Origin: an uncultured Clostridia bacterium
GTDB lineage: Bacteria > Bacillota > Clostridia > TANB77 > CAG-508
Assembly (NCBI GenBank): GCA_947631225.1
Contig: CANRKM010000002.1
Location: 1 to 41,438 of the forward strand
Length of the DNA: 41,438 nt
Reading direction: 5' to 3'
This document shows positions 1 to 8,452 of the stretch, one piece after another; within the stretch, counting starts at the first letter, position 1, and every line of letters begins with the position of its first letter. A program made the translations under genes and the position numbers. The notes below the pieces were generated by a model that saw only the letters and a program-made list of their open reading frames with translations, made no database searches and was not told the origin of the DNA.

Positions 1-3
1 AAT

Positions 4-46
4 AACCTCAAGCTATGTCCACATTATATCGGATTAGCTTGAGGTT
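4..46. terminator. Hairpin, possible terminator
   Basis: An 11-bp perfect inverted repeat (AACCTCAAGCT at 4-14, AGCTTGAGGTT at 36-46) encloses a 21-nt loop and is followed by a short T-rich stretch. It could end transcription from a gene left of the window. The loop is long and the T tract weak, so the role is uncertain. Positions 47-131 show nothing recognisable. Confidence 0.4.
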
Positions 47-131
47 TTCAAGTACGCCTTTTCTTCTAGCGCTTACTAATTATATTAAAAAAATAATTTA
101 GTGAAATAAGGTATAAATTTTACGTCAACCA

Positions 132-161
132 TTGACAAATATAAAAGATAAGTATTATAAT
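132..161 (+). promoter_or_regulatory. Sigma-A type promoter for the Rpn-family gene
   Basis: TTGACA (132-137) and TATAAT (156-161) are separated by 18 bp, a near-consensus vegetative promoter. The coding start lies about 130 bp downstream, so the transcript would have a long untranslated leader. Confidence 0.7.
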
Positions 162-290
162 AAAAGTGCAAATTGCTTTTAAGTCATAGAAAATTTTATT
201 CAAAAAAACTTAATTCAAACTTTTTTGTTGCGTGATTTTCCTAAAAAAATGAATTAAAAGTATTATGCAAATTCAAGCGACAAGGAGGTG

Positions 291-1142
291 ATGAATATAG
301 GAGAACTAACATTATTAGAATTAAAAAATGATATAGTATTTCAGGAGCTTTTTGGTAATCAAAGAAATAGCAAAATAACAGGTTATTTATTATCATTAAT
401 ATTAGGACGAGATGTAAATAATGTTAATTTAGATTTGAATAAAAGAATGCTAGGAAATAGAATAGATTCGAAAACAGGAAGATTAGACATAAGAGTAAAG
501 TTCAATGATGGTGAAGACTGTGATATAGAGCTTCAAGTTTCAGAATATGAATATATGGATAAAAGAATGTTAGAATATTGGTCTGAAATGTATACATTAA
601 AAATAAATAGTGGAGATGATTATGATGTTTTAAAACCATGTATATCAATATTAATTGCAAATTATAAAATTAACAAATTATCAGATATAAAAGAATATCA
701 TACAGTATGGAACTTAAGAGAAAGAAAACATCCAAATAAAATACTAACAAAAGATATAGAGTTGCATATATTAGAAATACCGAAAATAAGAAATACAGAT
801 ATCAAAAAAGATGAACTTGCTCTATGGTTAAAATTTATAGAAAATCCGAAAAATGAGGAGGTAGAAAATAATATGGAAGAAAGTGATTGCTTAAAACAAG
901 CAAAAGAGGAATTAGCATATTTAAGTTCAGACCCAGATTTTAAAAGGTTAGTAGATGCAAGAGCAGGTTTTTTAAGAGATCAAAATACCTTTGAAGTAGT
1001 TGGCATGAAAAAAGGAATAGAAAAAGGAGAAAAAATTAAAGCAAGAAAAATAGCAAAAAAATTGTTAGTAAAAGGCATGCGTATTGATGAAATAGTAGAA
1101 ATAACAGGTTTAACCAAAGAGGAAATTGAAAAATTAAAATAA
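291..1142 (+). CDS. Rpn/PD-(D/E)XK nuclease family transposase-like protein
   Basis: Numbered from the Met at 291, the protein has the layout of the Rpn / PD-(D/E)XK transposase-like family (the PDDEXK_2 group): an N-terminal KNDIVFQELFG block, D66 in RLDIRV, and the E80-x-Q82 pair in DIELQV, which would form the nuclease centre. The C-terminal third is Lys/Glu-rich and ends in a small helical module (ITGLTKEEIEKLK) typical of these proteins. Relatives cut DNA and promote RecA-independent recombination or are domesticated transposase-like proteins; activity here is inferred. A full AAGGAGGTGAT Shine-Dalgarno abuts the start. GTG at 288 would add one Met and spacing is short for either start, so the exact start is uncertain. 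At about 283 aa it is full length. It stands alone with its own promoter and terminator. Confidence 0.85.
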   Translation: MNIGELTLLELKNDIVFQELFGNQRNSKITGYLLSLILGRDVNNVNLDLNKRMLGNRIDSKTGRLDIRVKFNDGEDCDIELQVSEYEYMDKRMLEYWSEMYTLKINSGDDYDVLKPCISILIANYKINKLSDIKEYHTVWNLRERKHPNKILTKDIELHILEIPKIRNTDIKKDELALWLKFIENPKNEEVENNMEESDCLKQAKEELAYLSSDPDFKRLVDARAGFLRDQNTFEVVGMKKGIEKGEKIKARKIAKKLLVKGMRIDEIVEITGLTKEEIEKLK

Positions 1143-1156
1143 AAATATTACAAATT

Positions 1157-1192
1157 AAATTAACCCATAGGCATTTTGCCTATGGTTAATTT
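1157..1192. terminator. Bidirectional hairpin terminator
   Basis: AAATTAACC-CATAGGCA (1157-1173, with one bulged C) pairs with TGCCTATGGTTAATTT (1177-1192) around a 3-nt loop, with A/T runs on both sides. It lies between the convergent ends of the Rpn-family gene and the small minus-strand gene, so it probably serves both. Confidence 0.75.
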
Positions 1193-1365
1193 ATATAAAA
1201 AATAATATTACTATAAACAATACTTGCAATAGTAAATACAATAGTTGCAACACCACCAAAAACATTATTTTTATTTTTCATTTCAAAAATAGAAAAAGAA
1301 ATAATGTAAAGTAATATAAATAAACAAATTAAACTAAAAAACAATTTTATAAAAATATTATTCAT
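1186..1365 (-). CDS. Small two-TM membrane protein, unknown
   Basis: This is a 59-aa hydrophobic protein with two likely membrane helices (roughly residues 5-25 and 36-56) joined by a short charged loop (EMKNKNN). I do not recognise the family. The ATG at 1365 has an AAAGGA Shine-Dalgarno 10 nt upstream; a TTG at 1371 would be too close to it. The gene lies downstream of the germination operon on the same strand. Its stop codon is inside the terminator hairpin. No function can be assigned, and a fortuitous hydrophobic ORF is possible. Confidence 0.5.
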   Translation of the reverse strand: MNNIFIKLFFSLICLFILLYIISFSIFEMKNKNNVFGGVATIVFTIASIVYSNIIFYIN

Positions 1366-1454
1366 AAACAAAAAATCCTTTCATAATTTTTATAACAATG
1401 ATTTATGCATTTTATTGTAATGTAATTTATAAGATGTTTTTTATATCCATAATT

Positions 1455-2783
1455 TTAGCTATTTTGTATCAATCTACTGGAAATAATGTCAGAATTAATT
1501 TCAACATCGAATTCTGCATTTTCATATTTTTGAGCCCAGTTATAATTTTTAAAATCTTTTAGTGTTAAAAAATGTTTTCTAGCTTTTTTATAAAAACCAT
1601 TAATATCAACTTTAAATTCTTTAGAAGTTTTGTTTAAATAATTTAAAATTTCATTAGATAAATATTGTTTTAAATTATTATTTATATTATTTAAAACATT
1701 GGTATCAGCATAATTTAAACTATTTAATCCATTTAAAGTTTCGCCAGTTAAATTCAATTTAATCTTTATAATTGGATTTTCTTTATTAGTATCAATACTG
1801 ATTTCTGTAGAAGAAAGAGCATTAATGGAGAGGTCAATTTTTTCACTATTATTATAAGGATAATCTAGTCTAACATAAAAATTGTCAACTTCATCTATAA
1901 GCATAGAATAGCAAAGTGTTTCCATTGCAGTTAAATGTCCAATATCTTTAGCGTTTTTTAGTACACACAAGCCGATATTTTCTGTTCCACGGTCTCCTTC
2001 TAAAATAGATTGCCCTTGACTGGTAATTTCTGATATATTTTTGTGACCTGATTCAGAATTACTCTGGTTTTGCCCTTGACTTTGATCTGAGCTTTGCTCT
2101 TGTTCTTGATTTTGCCCTTGGCTTTGATCTGAGCTTTGCTCTTGTTCTTGATTTTGTCCTTGTTCTTTATTAGATTTTACAGTTCTACCTAAAATTGCAA
2201 CAGCACCAATATTTTCATTTATAAGATTATCATAAAGTTCGCCTAAAATTACATTTGATGTATAACCAGTATATTCACTAGAGGTTGGAAAAATATCATA
2301 ATACTTTGTTAATACTTTTTCCAAAGAAGAAGCAGAGCCTTCAATATATTGGCTAGCAGTTACCTCAGATATTAAAACATTAACAGTTGGTCTAATTTGA
2401 GTATCATTCATAAGTGATGCAATCTGAGGAAGAAGGCCTTTTTGTGCAACTTCATCAGAAAAAATAATTACTTTACAATGTGATAAATTTACTTGTTTTC
2501 CGACATAAGAATTAAGTATATTAATTGCTCCAGAAATTGAGGGTGCTGAAACTTTATTTATAATCGGTTGGCTATCCTCGGGAGATGCATTTTCAGAAAA
2601 GGAAGATATATTTGCAAACTCAAAAGAATATTCAAAATTATCACTATTTTCTATACTATCTACTCCTATTGCTATAACGTAGTCAAGATGATCTATGCTT
2701 TCTGAAATATATGATGAAGAAAAGGCATATAAAAATATTAATATAGAAATTAAAAAAATTATCCATTTAAGAGCTTTTTTCAA
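1455..2783 (-). CDS. gerAC: GerC-type (Ger(x)C) spore germination protein
   Basis: This is the third gene of the gerAA-gerAB-gerAC germinant-receptor operon; its start overlaps the end of gerAB by 17 bp, implying translational coupling. The 442-aa product has an N-terminal hydrophobic segment (residues 7-25), the conserved YVIAIGVD strand of the family at about 35, and the C-terminal Spore_GerAC domain (about 285-435). GerC proteins normally sit on the inner spore membrane as lipoproteins. Here the signal segment ends FLYAFSSSYISES with no Cys, so a lipobox is missing and the protein may be held by an uncleaved anchor. Residues about 205-255 are a Gln/Glu/Ser-rich linker with two copies of QGQNQEQEQSSDQS, making it longer than the usual 370-400 aa. 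The family call is firm. Confidence 0.9.
   Translation of the reverse strand: MKKALKWIIFLISILIFLYAFSSSYISESIDHLDYVIAIGVDSIENSDNFEYSFEFANISSFSENASPEDSQPIINKVSAPSISGAINILNSYVGKQVNLSHCKVIIFSDEVAQKGLLPQIASLMNDTQIRPTVNVLISEVTASQYIEGSASSLEKVLTKYYDIFPTSSEYTGYTSNVILGELYDNLINENIGAVAILGRTVKSNKEQGQNQEQEQSSDQSQGQNQEQEQSSDQSQGQNQSNSESGHKNISEITSQGQSILEGDRGTENIGLCVLKNAKDIGHLTAMETLCYSMLIDEVDNFYVRLDYPYNNSEKIDLSINALSSTEISIDTNKENPIIKIKLNLTGETLNGLNSLNYADTNVLNNINNNLKQYLSNEILNYLNKTSKEFKVDINGFYKKARKHFLTLKDFKNYNWAQKYENAEFDVEINSDIISSRLIQNS
2069..2152. repeat. 42-bp tandem repeat (2 copies) inside gerAC
   Basis: Two adjacent 42-bp units (2069-2110, 2111-2152) differ by one base by eye. Each encodes 14 residues, QGQNQEQEQSSDQS, in a low-complexity linker. 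The period is a multiple of three, so copy-number change would keep the frame. Confidence 0.9.
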
Positions 2784-3874
2784 TTTGAACCTCCTTTAAT
2801 TTTTTCTTTACATTAGCCAAAATTAAAATAGCAAAAGAAAAGAAAATTACAATTGTAAAAAATAGTATTTTAGATACCAAATTTTCCATAAATTCCAAAG
2901 TAGAATTTTGTTTTATAGATAATGCAACAGCAAAAATAATTAAAAGATATGGATATACCAAAGGTCTGTTGTCAGAAACAGAAAATATGTTTTTTAGAAT
3001 ATCCACAGCAAGATAAGTATTTAATGCTAAAAAACTTATTGCACCTATTACACATAAAGATAGAAATACTGCATCAAGTCTTTGAAAAAAGGTACCAAAT
3101 TCAATGTATCTTACACATAAATATAATGGGAAAAGTTCGCTATCTCCAATAGTGTCATAATATAAAAACAAAATATTTCCAAGTGCAATAAATAAAAAAA
3201 CTCCAGATAAAATAACACTTATTAAAGAAATTTTAGCAAAGTTTTGAGGATTTTTTAGTTTATTAGGTAAAAAAAGCAAATAAGCGATTCCACTAAATGC
3301 AAACAAATTGCTTAAACCAGTAAAAAAAGTAGTTTTAATGTCATTTCCAAGTATTGGGTAAATATTTTCAAAAGTAAAGTTTTTAGAGTTGCCTATAAAA
3401 ATAAGTACAACTAATGAAAACAAAATAGGTAACATAAATACAGCAGTTTTACATATACTAATATTTTTAAATTGACAAATAATACCTGTTGCTATTATAA
3501 AAATCAACACGATAAAAATAATATTTGTCATTGGGTAATATACAATTTCCAAACAACTGCTTATTTTTTTTAAGAAAATAGAGGCTCTTACTGTAAAATA
3601 AATAATAAATGCAATACCAATAAAGAATTTTAAAGTTTTTCCGACCAAGATAATCTGAAACAGTTAATAAATCTTTACCCTCAAATTTTTTTAAAAGAAA
3701 AGAATATGCAATAACAACAAGGCTTGCTAAAAAAGTAATTAAAACAGCATTAATAAGACTTCCTGATATACTATCATTAAATATGATTTTACTTGTAGAA
3801 AATATTATTCCATTAAATGTTATTATAGAGAAAAATGCAATAGCTTCGATATTTTCTAATTTTTGATTTCCCAT
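2767..3874 (-). CDS. gerAB: GerB-type spore germination permease, read through one CGGA +1 site
   Basis: This is the integral membrane subunit of the germinant receptor, of the endospore amino-acid permease family (APC superfamily). The gene is split. Frame 1 runs from ATG 3874 to LTVSDYLG and then meets CGG at 3641-3643. Dropping the C at 3643 gives GGA and continues GKTLKFFIGIAFIIY to the stop at 2767. The joined protein is 77 + 291 = 368 aa, the usual length for GerB, with about ten hydrophobic segments. Without the shift, frame 1 runs on with unrelated residues to a stop at 3467. Position in the operon (between gerAA and gerAC) and family length both support one functional protein. A pseudogene or assembly error is the alternative. 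Confidence 0.85.
3640..3643 (-). other. CGGA +1 recoding site in gerAB
   Basis: The frame-0 codons are CTT GGT CGG AAA AAC; omitting the C gives CTT GGT GGA AAA ACT (L-G-G-K-T) and joins the two halves of GerB. The preceding GGT could not re-pair one base downstream (GTC), which argues against simple P-site slippage. Confidence 0.75.
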
Positions 3875-3907
3875 TTAATTAGAACTCCTTTCTATTTTTT
3901 GGAGCGA

Positions 3908-3948
3908 GGCGGTCAAAAAAGCACGTCCCAATTGACCAATTGACCGCC
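3908..3948. other. GC-rich inverted repeat between gerAA and gerAB
   Basis: A 9-bp perfect inverted repeat (GGCGGTCAA 3908-3916, TTGACCGCC 3940-3948) lies in the 75-bp gap between the gerAA stop and the gerAB start. It is unusually GC-rich for this sequence. In the mRNA it could be a processing or attenuation hairpin that lowers downstream expression. On the minus strand, the loop reads GGGACGTG then CTTTTTTG, similar to the hairpin after alaS at 7650-7690. Confidence 0.5.
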
Positions 3949-3949
3949 C

Positions 3950-5625
3950 TTAAGTATCCCACTTTTTGCTTATTTTTGGGGCTTCTTCTTTTTTCTTAGG
4001 TAAAATATAGCTTGCCCTTTTTTCTTGTTTCCAAGCAGGTTTAACAAAATAGCTATTACTTCCAATAGCGAGTGAAGGTAATATAGGAGATGTATAGTTT
4101 ACTCCAAATGATTCTAAGCTACATAGTAAGTTAAGGTAAACGAAAAATCCAATTCCAATTCCTAGAAATCCTGCTATATATCCTAAAAATACAAATAAAA
4201 ATCTATATATTCTTAAGTGAAAAGAAAAACTATAATCTGGAATTGCATATGAGCTAAGCCCGGTAATTGCAACTACTATAATTAATATAGGACTTACAAT
4301 ACGTGCATTAACCGCTGCATCTCCTAAAATTAATGCTCCAACAATTCCTATTGTTGCACCAATAGGGGATGGAACCCTTAAACCAGACTCTCGGATTAAT
4401 TCAAAAGAAAGCTCCATAATTAAAAGCTCAAAAATTATTGGAAAAGGTACACTTTCTCGACTAGCTAGTATTGAAAACAGTAACTCTGTAGGTAAAAGTT
4501 CTTGGTGAAAACTGGTTATTGCAATAAAAATTCCGCGGTGCAAGAAGTGTTATAAAATAAGCTAAAAAACGTAAACACCTTAAAAAATTTGCAAAACTAA
4601 CTTTTAAATTAGTATCTTCAGGAGAAGATAAAAAATCTATTAAAACAGCGGGAGTAACTATTGCATAAGGATTTCCATTTACTAAAATAATTACTCTACC
4701 TTGCATTAAAAATTTAGAACATTTGTCAGGTCTTTCTGTAGATAAAATTGAGGGAATTCCAATATTATCATTATCTGTAATTAATTGTTCTAATTGACCA
4801 GTAGAAATCAATGCATCTAAAGATACATTTGTAACTCTGTATTTTACTTCTTCTATTAAATTTGGATTTGCAATATTTGACATATAGCAAACAGCAACTT
4901 TTGTTCTACTTATTTTTCCAACAGAAAAATTTTCTATAATTAAATTTTCATTATTTGCAATTCTTCTTAAAAGAGAAGTATTTGTTCTAATATTTTCAGA
5001 AAAAGCTTCTTGTGGACCTTTTATTATTATTTCATTTTTAGGGGCTTCAACACCTCTTTGTTTAAAACCTTTTACATCAATGTTAAATGCTGTTTCTACT
5101 GTATCTACAAAAAGAGCGCAGTTTCCTGAATTAATACCATCAATTATTTCAGAAAATTTTTCTTGTTTTTTTAAATTGTTTTGAGGTATTAAATTGGAAT
5201 ATAAATAATCTTCTAAATTAAATTTTGGGGTCTTTTTTACTCTAACTTCATCTTTTAAATTTTGTGAAGTAAATTCTTCATCAATGTTTCCATCAAAAGT
5301 ATTGTTTTTATTTCGAAGCATTAAAGGATTTAAAACAAATCTATTAACTAAATCAGAATCTACCATTCCATCTATATAAACTAAAAAAGCCTTATATCCG
5401 TATATTTCTTGCAGTAAGCAAAAATTCTCTTATTTGAATGTCACTATTAATTAATGAACTATATTTATTTTTTATATATTTTAAATTTAAATCATAACTT
5501 TCAGAAATCTTTTTTTCACTGTCATGTTCTGTTACATCGTTTGAATTAACTGATTTTAAAGTAAAGTTGTAATCTCGTTTTGGAGTATATTTAAATAAAT
5601 TTTTAAAATTCATATTAAAATTCAT
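3950..5625 (-). CDS. gerAA: GerA-type spore germinant receptor subunit, read through two CGGA +1 sites
   Basis: This is the first gene of the germination operon. Three reading-frame pieces make one GerA protein. Residues 1-75 end at NI before CGG (5398-5400); with the C skipped it reads GYKAFLVYIDGMVD. Residues 76-363 run to LLAP before a second CGG (4533-4535); with the C skipped it reads GIFIAITSFHQELLP and on to the stop at 3950. The total is 557 aa. Conserved family segments include YKAFLVYIDGMVD, SILSTERPD, the ILVNGNPYAIVTPA strand, and the membrane block starting FLAYFITLLAP followed by further C-terminal helices. GerA senses germinants with GerB and GerC in the inner spore membrane. 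An alternative start at 5613 has better Shine-Dalgarno spacing. Two identical breaks in one gene make random decay unlikely. Confidence 0.85.
4532..4535 (-). other. CGGA +1 recoding site 2 in gerAA
   Basis: Frame 0 reads GCA CCG CGG AAT and goes on to an unrelated tail ending at 4461. Omitting the C at 4535 gives GCA CCG GGA ATT (A-P-G-I), joining the conserved LAP and FHQELLP membrane segments of GerA. Confidence 0.75.
5397..5400 (-). other. CGGA +1 recoding site 1 in gerAA
   Basis: Frame 0 reads AAT ATA CGG ATA TAA, stopping two codons after CGG. Omitting the C at 5400 gives AAT ATA GGA TAT AAG (N-I-G-Y-K), continuing into the conserved KAFLVYIDGMVD strand. Confidence 0.75.
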
Positions 5626-5820
5626 TCCTTTCTATCTTTGCTTGTAAAACAAACATAGATATGAATTATTGACTTGTAAAACTAAATCTCCTTTTTCCTA
5701 TTATTAACAATAAAGTAATAAAATATACATAATTAATTTTTAAATAAAACTTAATATAAAAATATTAAGTTATTAATTATAATGAAAAAAATTACAAAAT
5801 AAAAAAGTTAAAAATAAACC

Positions 5821-5849
5821 TTGATATTTTAGGCATTTTGCTATATAAT
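5821..5849 (+). promoter_or_regulatory. Sigma-A type promoter for alaS
   Basis: TTGATA (5821-5826) and TATAAT (5844-5849) have a 17-bp spacer and lie about 40 bp before the alaS start. The 262-bp gap between gerAA and alaS holds no T-box leader that I can see; the rest is plain AT-rich sequence. Confidence 0.75.
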
Positions 5850-5887
5850 TGAAAAGATTTTAAGCAAATAGAAAGAGGGATTATTTA

Positions 5888-7639
5888 ATGAAAGCAATAG
5901 AAATAAGAAACAAATATTTAAATTTTTTTAAAGCACATGGACATAGTGTTATACCATCAGCACCATTAATACCGGAAAATGACCCATCCGTATTATTTAC
6001 GACAGCTGGAATGCAACCATTAGTTCCATACTTATTAGGAGAGCCACACCCTGCGGGAACAAGGCTTACAGACTATCAAAAATGTTTAAGAACAAATGAT
6101 ATAGATGAAGTAGGAGACAATCGCCATTTAACATACTTTGAAATGCTAGGGAACTGGTCACTTGGGGATTATTTTAAAAAAGAATCTATAAAAATGAGTT
6201 TTGAATTTTTAACACAAGAGCTAAATATTCCAGTAGAAAAATTATCTGTAACCGTATTTAAAGGAGATAAAGACTGCCCAAGAGATGAAGAATCCGCAAA
6301 ATATTGGAAAGAAGCGGGAATTTTAGATGGGCACATTTACTACTATGGAAAAGAAGATAACTGGTGGATAGCAGGTGAAACAGGACCATGTGGACCAGAT
6401 ACAGAAATGTTTTATGATACAGGAAAGCCTAAATGTTCAGAGAATTGTCAACCTTCATGTGATTGTGGTAAATATGTTGAAATTTGGAATAATGTATTTA
6501 TGGAATACTACAAAGATGAAAAAGGATATTCAAAACTTAAAAAGCATAATGTAGACACAGGACTAGGACTAGAAAGAATGGCAATGTTATTACAAGGAAA
6601 AGAGACACCATTTGATACAGAAATATTTAAACCAGTAATGGACAAACTACAAAAAATACAACAAGTAGATTTAATAGAAAGTAGAAGAATAATTGCAGAA
6701 CATTTACGTTCTAGTATAATGATAATTTCAGATGGAGGAAGACCTTCAAACCTAGATAGAGGATATGTTTTACGTCGTTTAATAAGAAGAATGATAAGAC
6801 ACATGAATAAACTAGGAATAAATCTAAAAGAATTAGACAGTTTAATAGATATAAATGTAGAAGCTTTAAAAGAATTATATCCAGACCTAGAAAAAAATAA
6901 AGAGCAAATAAAAACAGTAATAATAGAAGAAAAAGACAAATTTGTAAAAACATTAGACAAAGGAGAAAGAGAGTTTAACAAAGATATAGCCAAATTAAAA
7001 CAAGAAGGAAAAGACTCTATTCCTGGCGAAATAGTATTTAGATTATATGATACATATGGGTTCCCACCAGAAGTAACAAAAGATTTAAGTCAAGAAAATG
7101 GAATGAAAATATCAATGGAAGAATTTGACAAATTATTTAAAGAACATCAACAAAAATCAAGAGCAGGTGCAGAGCAAAAATTCAAGGGAGGATTAGCAAG
7201 CACAGGAGAACAAGAAACAAAATACCACACAGCAACACACCTTTTAAATGCGGCTTTAAAGCAAGTATTGGGTTCACATGTACATCAAAGAGGAAGTAAT
7301 ATAACTCCAGAAAGAATGAGATTTGACTTTTCGCATGACAGCAAAATGACAGACGAAGAAAAGAAGCAAACAGAAGACTTAGTAAACAAATGGATTGAGG
7401 AAGCAATTCCAGTAGAAAAATTAGAAATGAAAAAAGATAAAGCAATAGCCATGGGTGCAGAAGCAATGTTTATAGAAAAATACGGAGATATAGTTACAGT
7501 TTATAAAATAGGAGATATTTCACTTGAGTTATGTGGGGGACCACATGTTGCAAATACAAAAGAACTAGGTCACTTTAAAATCAAAAAAGAAGAATCAAGT
7601 TCCTCAGGTGTAAGAAGAATAAAAGCAATATTAGAATAA
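5888..7639 (+). CDS. alaS: Compact alanyl-tRNA synthetase lacking editing beta-barrel and C-Ala domain
   Basis: It charges tRNA-Ala with alanine in the cytoplasm. The class II catalytic domain is clear (residues 1 to about 240: FFKAHGHSVIPSAPLIP, TTAGMQPLVPYLLG, YFEMLGNWSLGDYF, VDTGLGLERMAMLLQG). The tRNA-recognition helical domain follows (about 245-430, with RSSIMIISDGGRPSNLDRGYV cut as RSSIMIISDGG and NLDRGYVLRRLIRR). The protein is only 583 aa against about 870 in most bacteria. After SRAGAEQKFKGG it jumps directly to the editing-site zinc motif (HTATH, 447-451; CGGPH, 549-553). The TPFYAESGGQ-type beta-barrel segment and the whole C-terminal DHHA1/C-Ala domain are absent. The start is fixed by GAGGGA 9 nt upstream. 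No internal CGG or frame break is present, so the shortness is real and not a shift. Confidence 0.93.
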   Translation: MKAIEIRNKYLNFFKAHGHSVIPSAPLIPENDPSVLFTTAGMQPLVPYLLGEPHPAGTRLTDYQKCLRTNDIDEVGDNRHLTYFEMLGNWSLGDYFKKESIKMSFEFLTQELNIPVEKLSVTVFKGDKDCPRDEESAKYWKEAGILDGHIYYYGKEDNWWIAGETGPCGPDTEMFYDTGKPKCSENCQPSCDCGKYVEIWNNVFMEYYKDEKGYSKLKKHNVDTGLGLERMAMLLQGKETPFDTEIFKPVMDKLQKIQQVDLIESRRIIAEHLRSSIMIISDGGRPSNLDRGYVLRRLIRRMIRHMNKLGINLKELDSLIDINVEALKELYPDLEKNKEQIKTVIIEEKDKFVKTLDKGEREFNKDIAKLKQEGKDSIPGEIVFRLYDTYGFPPEVTKDLSQENGMKISMEEFDKLFKEHQQKSRAGAEQKFKGGLASTGEQETKYHTATHLLNAALKQVLGSHVHQRGSNITPERMRFDFSHDSKMTDEEKKQTEDLVNKWIEEAIPVEKLEMKKDKAIAMGAEAMFIEKYGDIVTVYKIGDISLELCGGPHVANTKELGHFKIKKEESSSSGVRRIKAILE

Positions 7640-7649
7640 TTTTTTTAAA

Positions 7650-7687
7650 AGGGGGACGTGTCTTTTTTCAAAGTGAGAGGTCCCTTT
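7650..7687 (+). terminator. Imperfect hairpin after alaS
   Basis: GGGAC (7653-7657) pairs with GTCCC (7680-7684), extended by G-U and A-U pairs. The sequence also contains an alternative AGTGA/TCACT pairing (7672-7676 with 7687-7691). An A-rich rather than T-rich tail follows, so terminator function on the plus strand is uncertain. Confidence 0.4.
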
Positions 7688-7724
7688 CACTAAAAAAAGC
7701 AAATAAAAGAAAGGAAGTTTAATT

Positions 7725-8072
7725 ATGGATAATGATTGTTTATTTTGTAAAATAATTAATGGAGAAATTCCAGGAGACAAGGTATATGAGGATGAATTTG
7801 TTTATGCTTTTAAAGATATAAATCCTGCAGCACCAATTCATATTTTGGTTGTACCAAAAAAACATATTGATTGTTTAGCAAATATTTCAGATGAAGATGA
7901 AAAATATATATGGGCTATTCATAAAGCAATAAATATTATTGCACAAAATATTGGATTTAAAGAAAATGGATATAGAATAATTGTAAATTCGGGAAAAGAT
8001 TCAGGACAAGAAGTTATGCATTTGCATTACCATTTGCTTGCGGGGACAAAGTTCGGAGATAAGATAGTGTAA
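7725..8072 (+). CDS. HIT-family (HinT-like) nucleotide hydrolase
   Basis: This 115-aa protein is a full-length branch-1 HIT protein of the HinT/PKCI type. These enzymes hydrolyse the phosphoramidate bond of AMP-linked amines and aminoacyl-adenylates. The N-terminal DCLFCKIINGEIP is typical, with CLFC able to bind zinc. HILVVPKKHI follows at 39-48. The histidine triad HLHYH (H99, H101, H103) ends the protein, H101 being the expected nucleophile. A GAAAGGAAG Shine-Dalgarno precedes ATG 7725. It lies directly downstream of alaS; a link to clearing alanyl-adenylate is possible but only suggested by position. Confidence 0.92.
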   Translation: MDNDCLFCKIINGEIPGDKVYEDEFVYAFKDINPAAPIHILVVPKKHIDCLANISDEDEKYIWAIHKAINIIAQNIGFKENGYRIIVNSGKDSGQEVMHLHYHLLAGTKFGDKIV

Positions 8073-8123
8073 GCCATGTAAACAACAAGAAGGAATGTAT
8101 TTTAAAGAAAGAAGGTACAAGCA

Positions 8124-8399
8124 GTGAGCATTACACAAATAGCTATAATATATTTATTAATAATTAATATTTTAGGATTTCTAGTTATGGGAATAGACAA
8201 ACATAAAGCTAAAATGGGAAACAGAAGAATACCAGAAAACTCGCTTTTCACGTTTACGATTTTAGGTGGTGGAGTTGGAACTATTGTTGGTATGTATATA
8301 TTTCATCATAAAACTAAAAAGTTAAAATTTACAATTGGAATGCCTTTAATATTAATACTAGAAATACTAATTTTTGTATATTTGAAGTATATGATTTAA
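8124..8399 (+). CDS. DUF1294 small membrane protein
   Basis: This 91-aa protein has the DUF1294 pattern: an N-terminal helix (about 5-22), GIDKHKAKMGNRRIPE, a Gly-rich helix (FTILGGGVGTIVGMYIF), HHKTKKLKF, and a last helix (about 72-90). The function of the family is not known to me. The start is GTG 8124 with GAAGG about 9 nt upstream; no in-frame ATG upstream fits. It follows the HIT gene by 51 bp and is probably cotranscribed. Confidence 0.88.
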   Translation: MSITQIAIIYLLIINILGFLVMGIDKHKAKMGNRRIPENSLFTFTILGGGVGTIVGMYIFHHKTKKLKFTIGMPLILILEILIFVYLKYMI

Positions 8400-8452
8400 T
8401 AAAAAAAGATAAACATAAAAAATTTTGAAAAAATAAAAAAATAATACACAAA

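Noticed and set aside
2949-3152. Plus-strand frame opposite gerAB
   Set aside because: It is antisense to a clear GerB permease, has no Shine-Dalgarno site and no recognisable motif.
5626-5887. T-box riboswitch upstream of alaS
   Set aside because: The gap is 262 bp with a promoter only about 40 bp from the start, and I see no AGGGUGGNACCGCG-like antiterminator sequence.
6508-7466. Minus-strand open frames inside alaS
   Set aside because: They are antisense shadows of a well-conserved synthetase, with low-complexity Leu/Phe/Ser translations typical of reversed AT-rich coding sequence.
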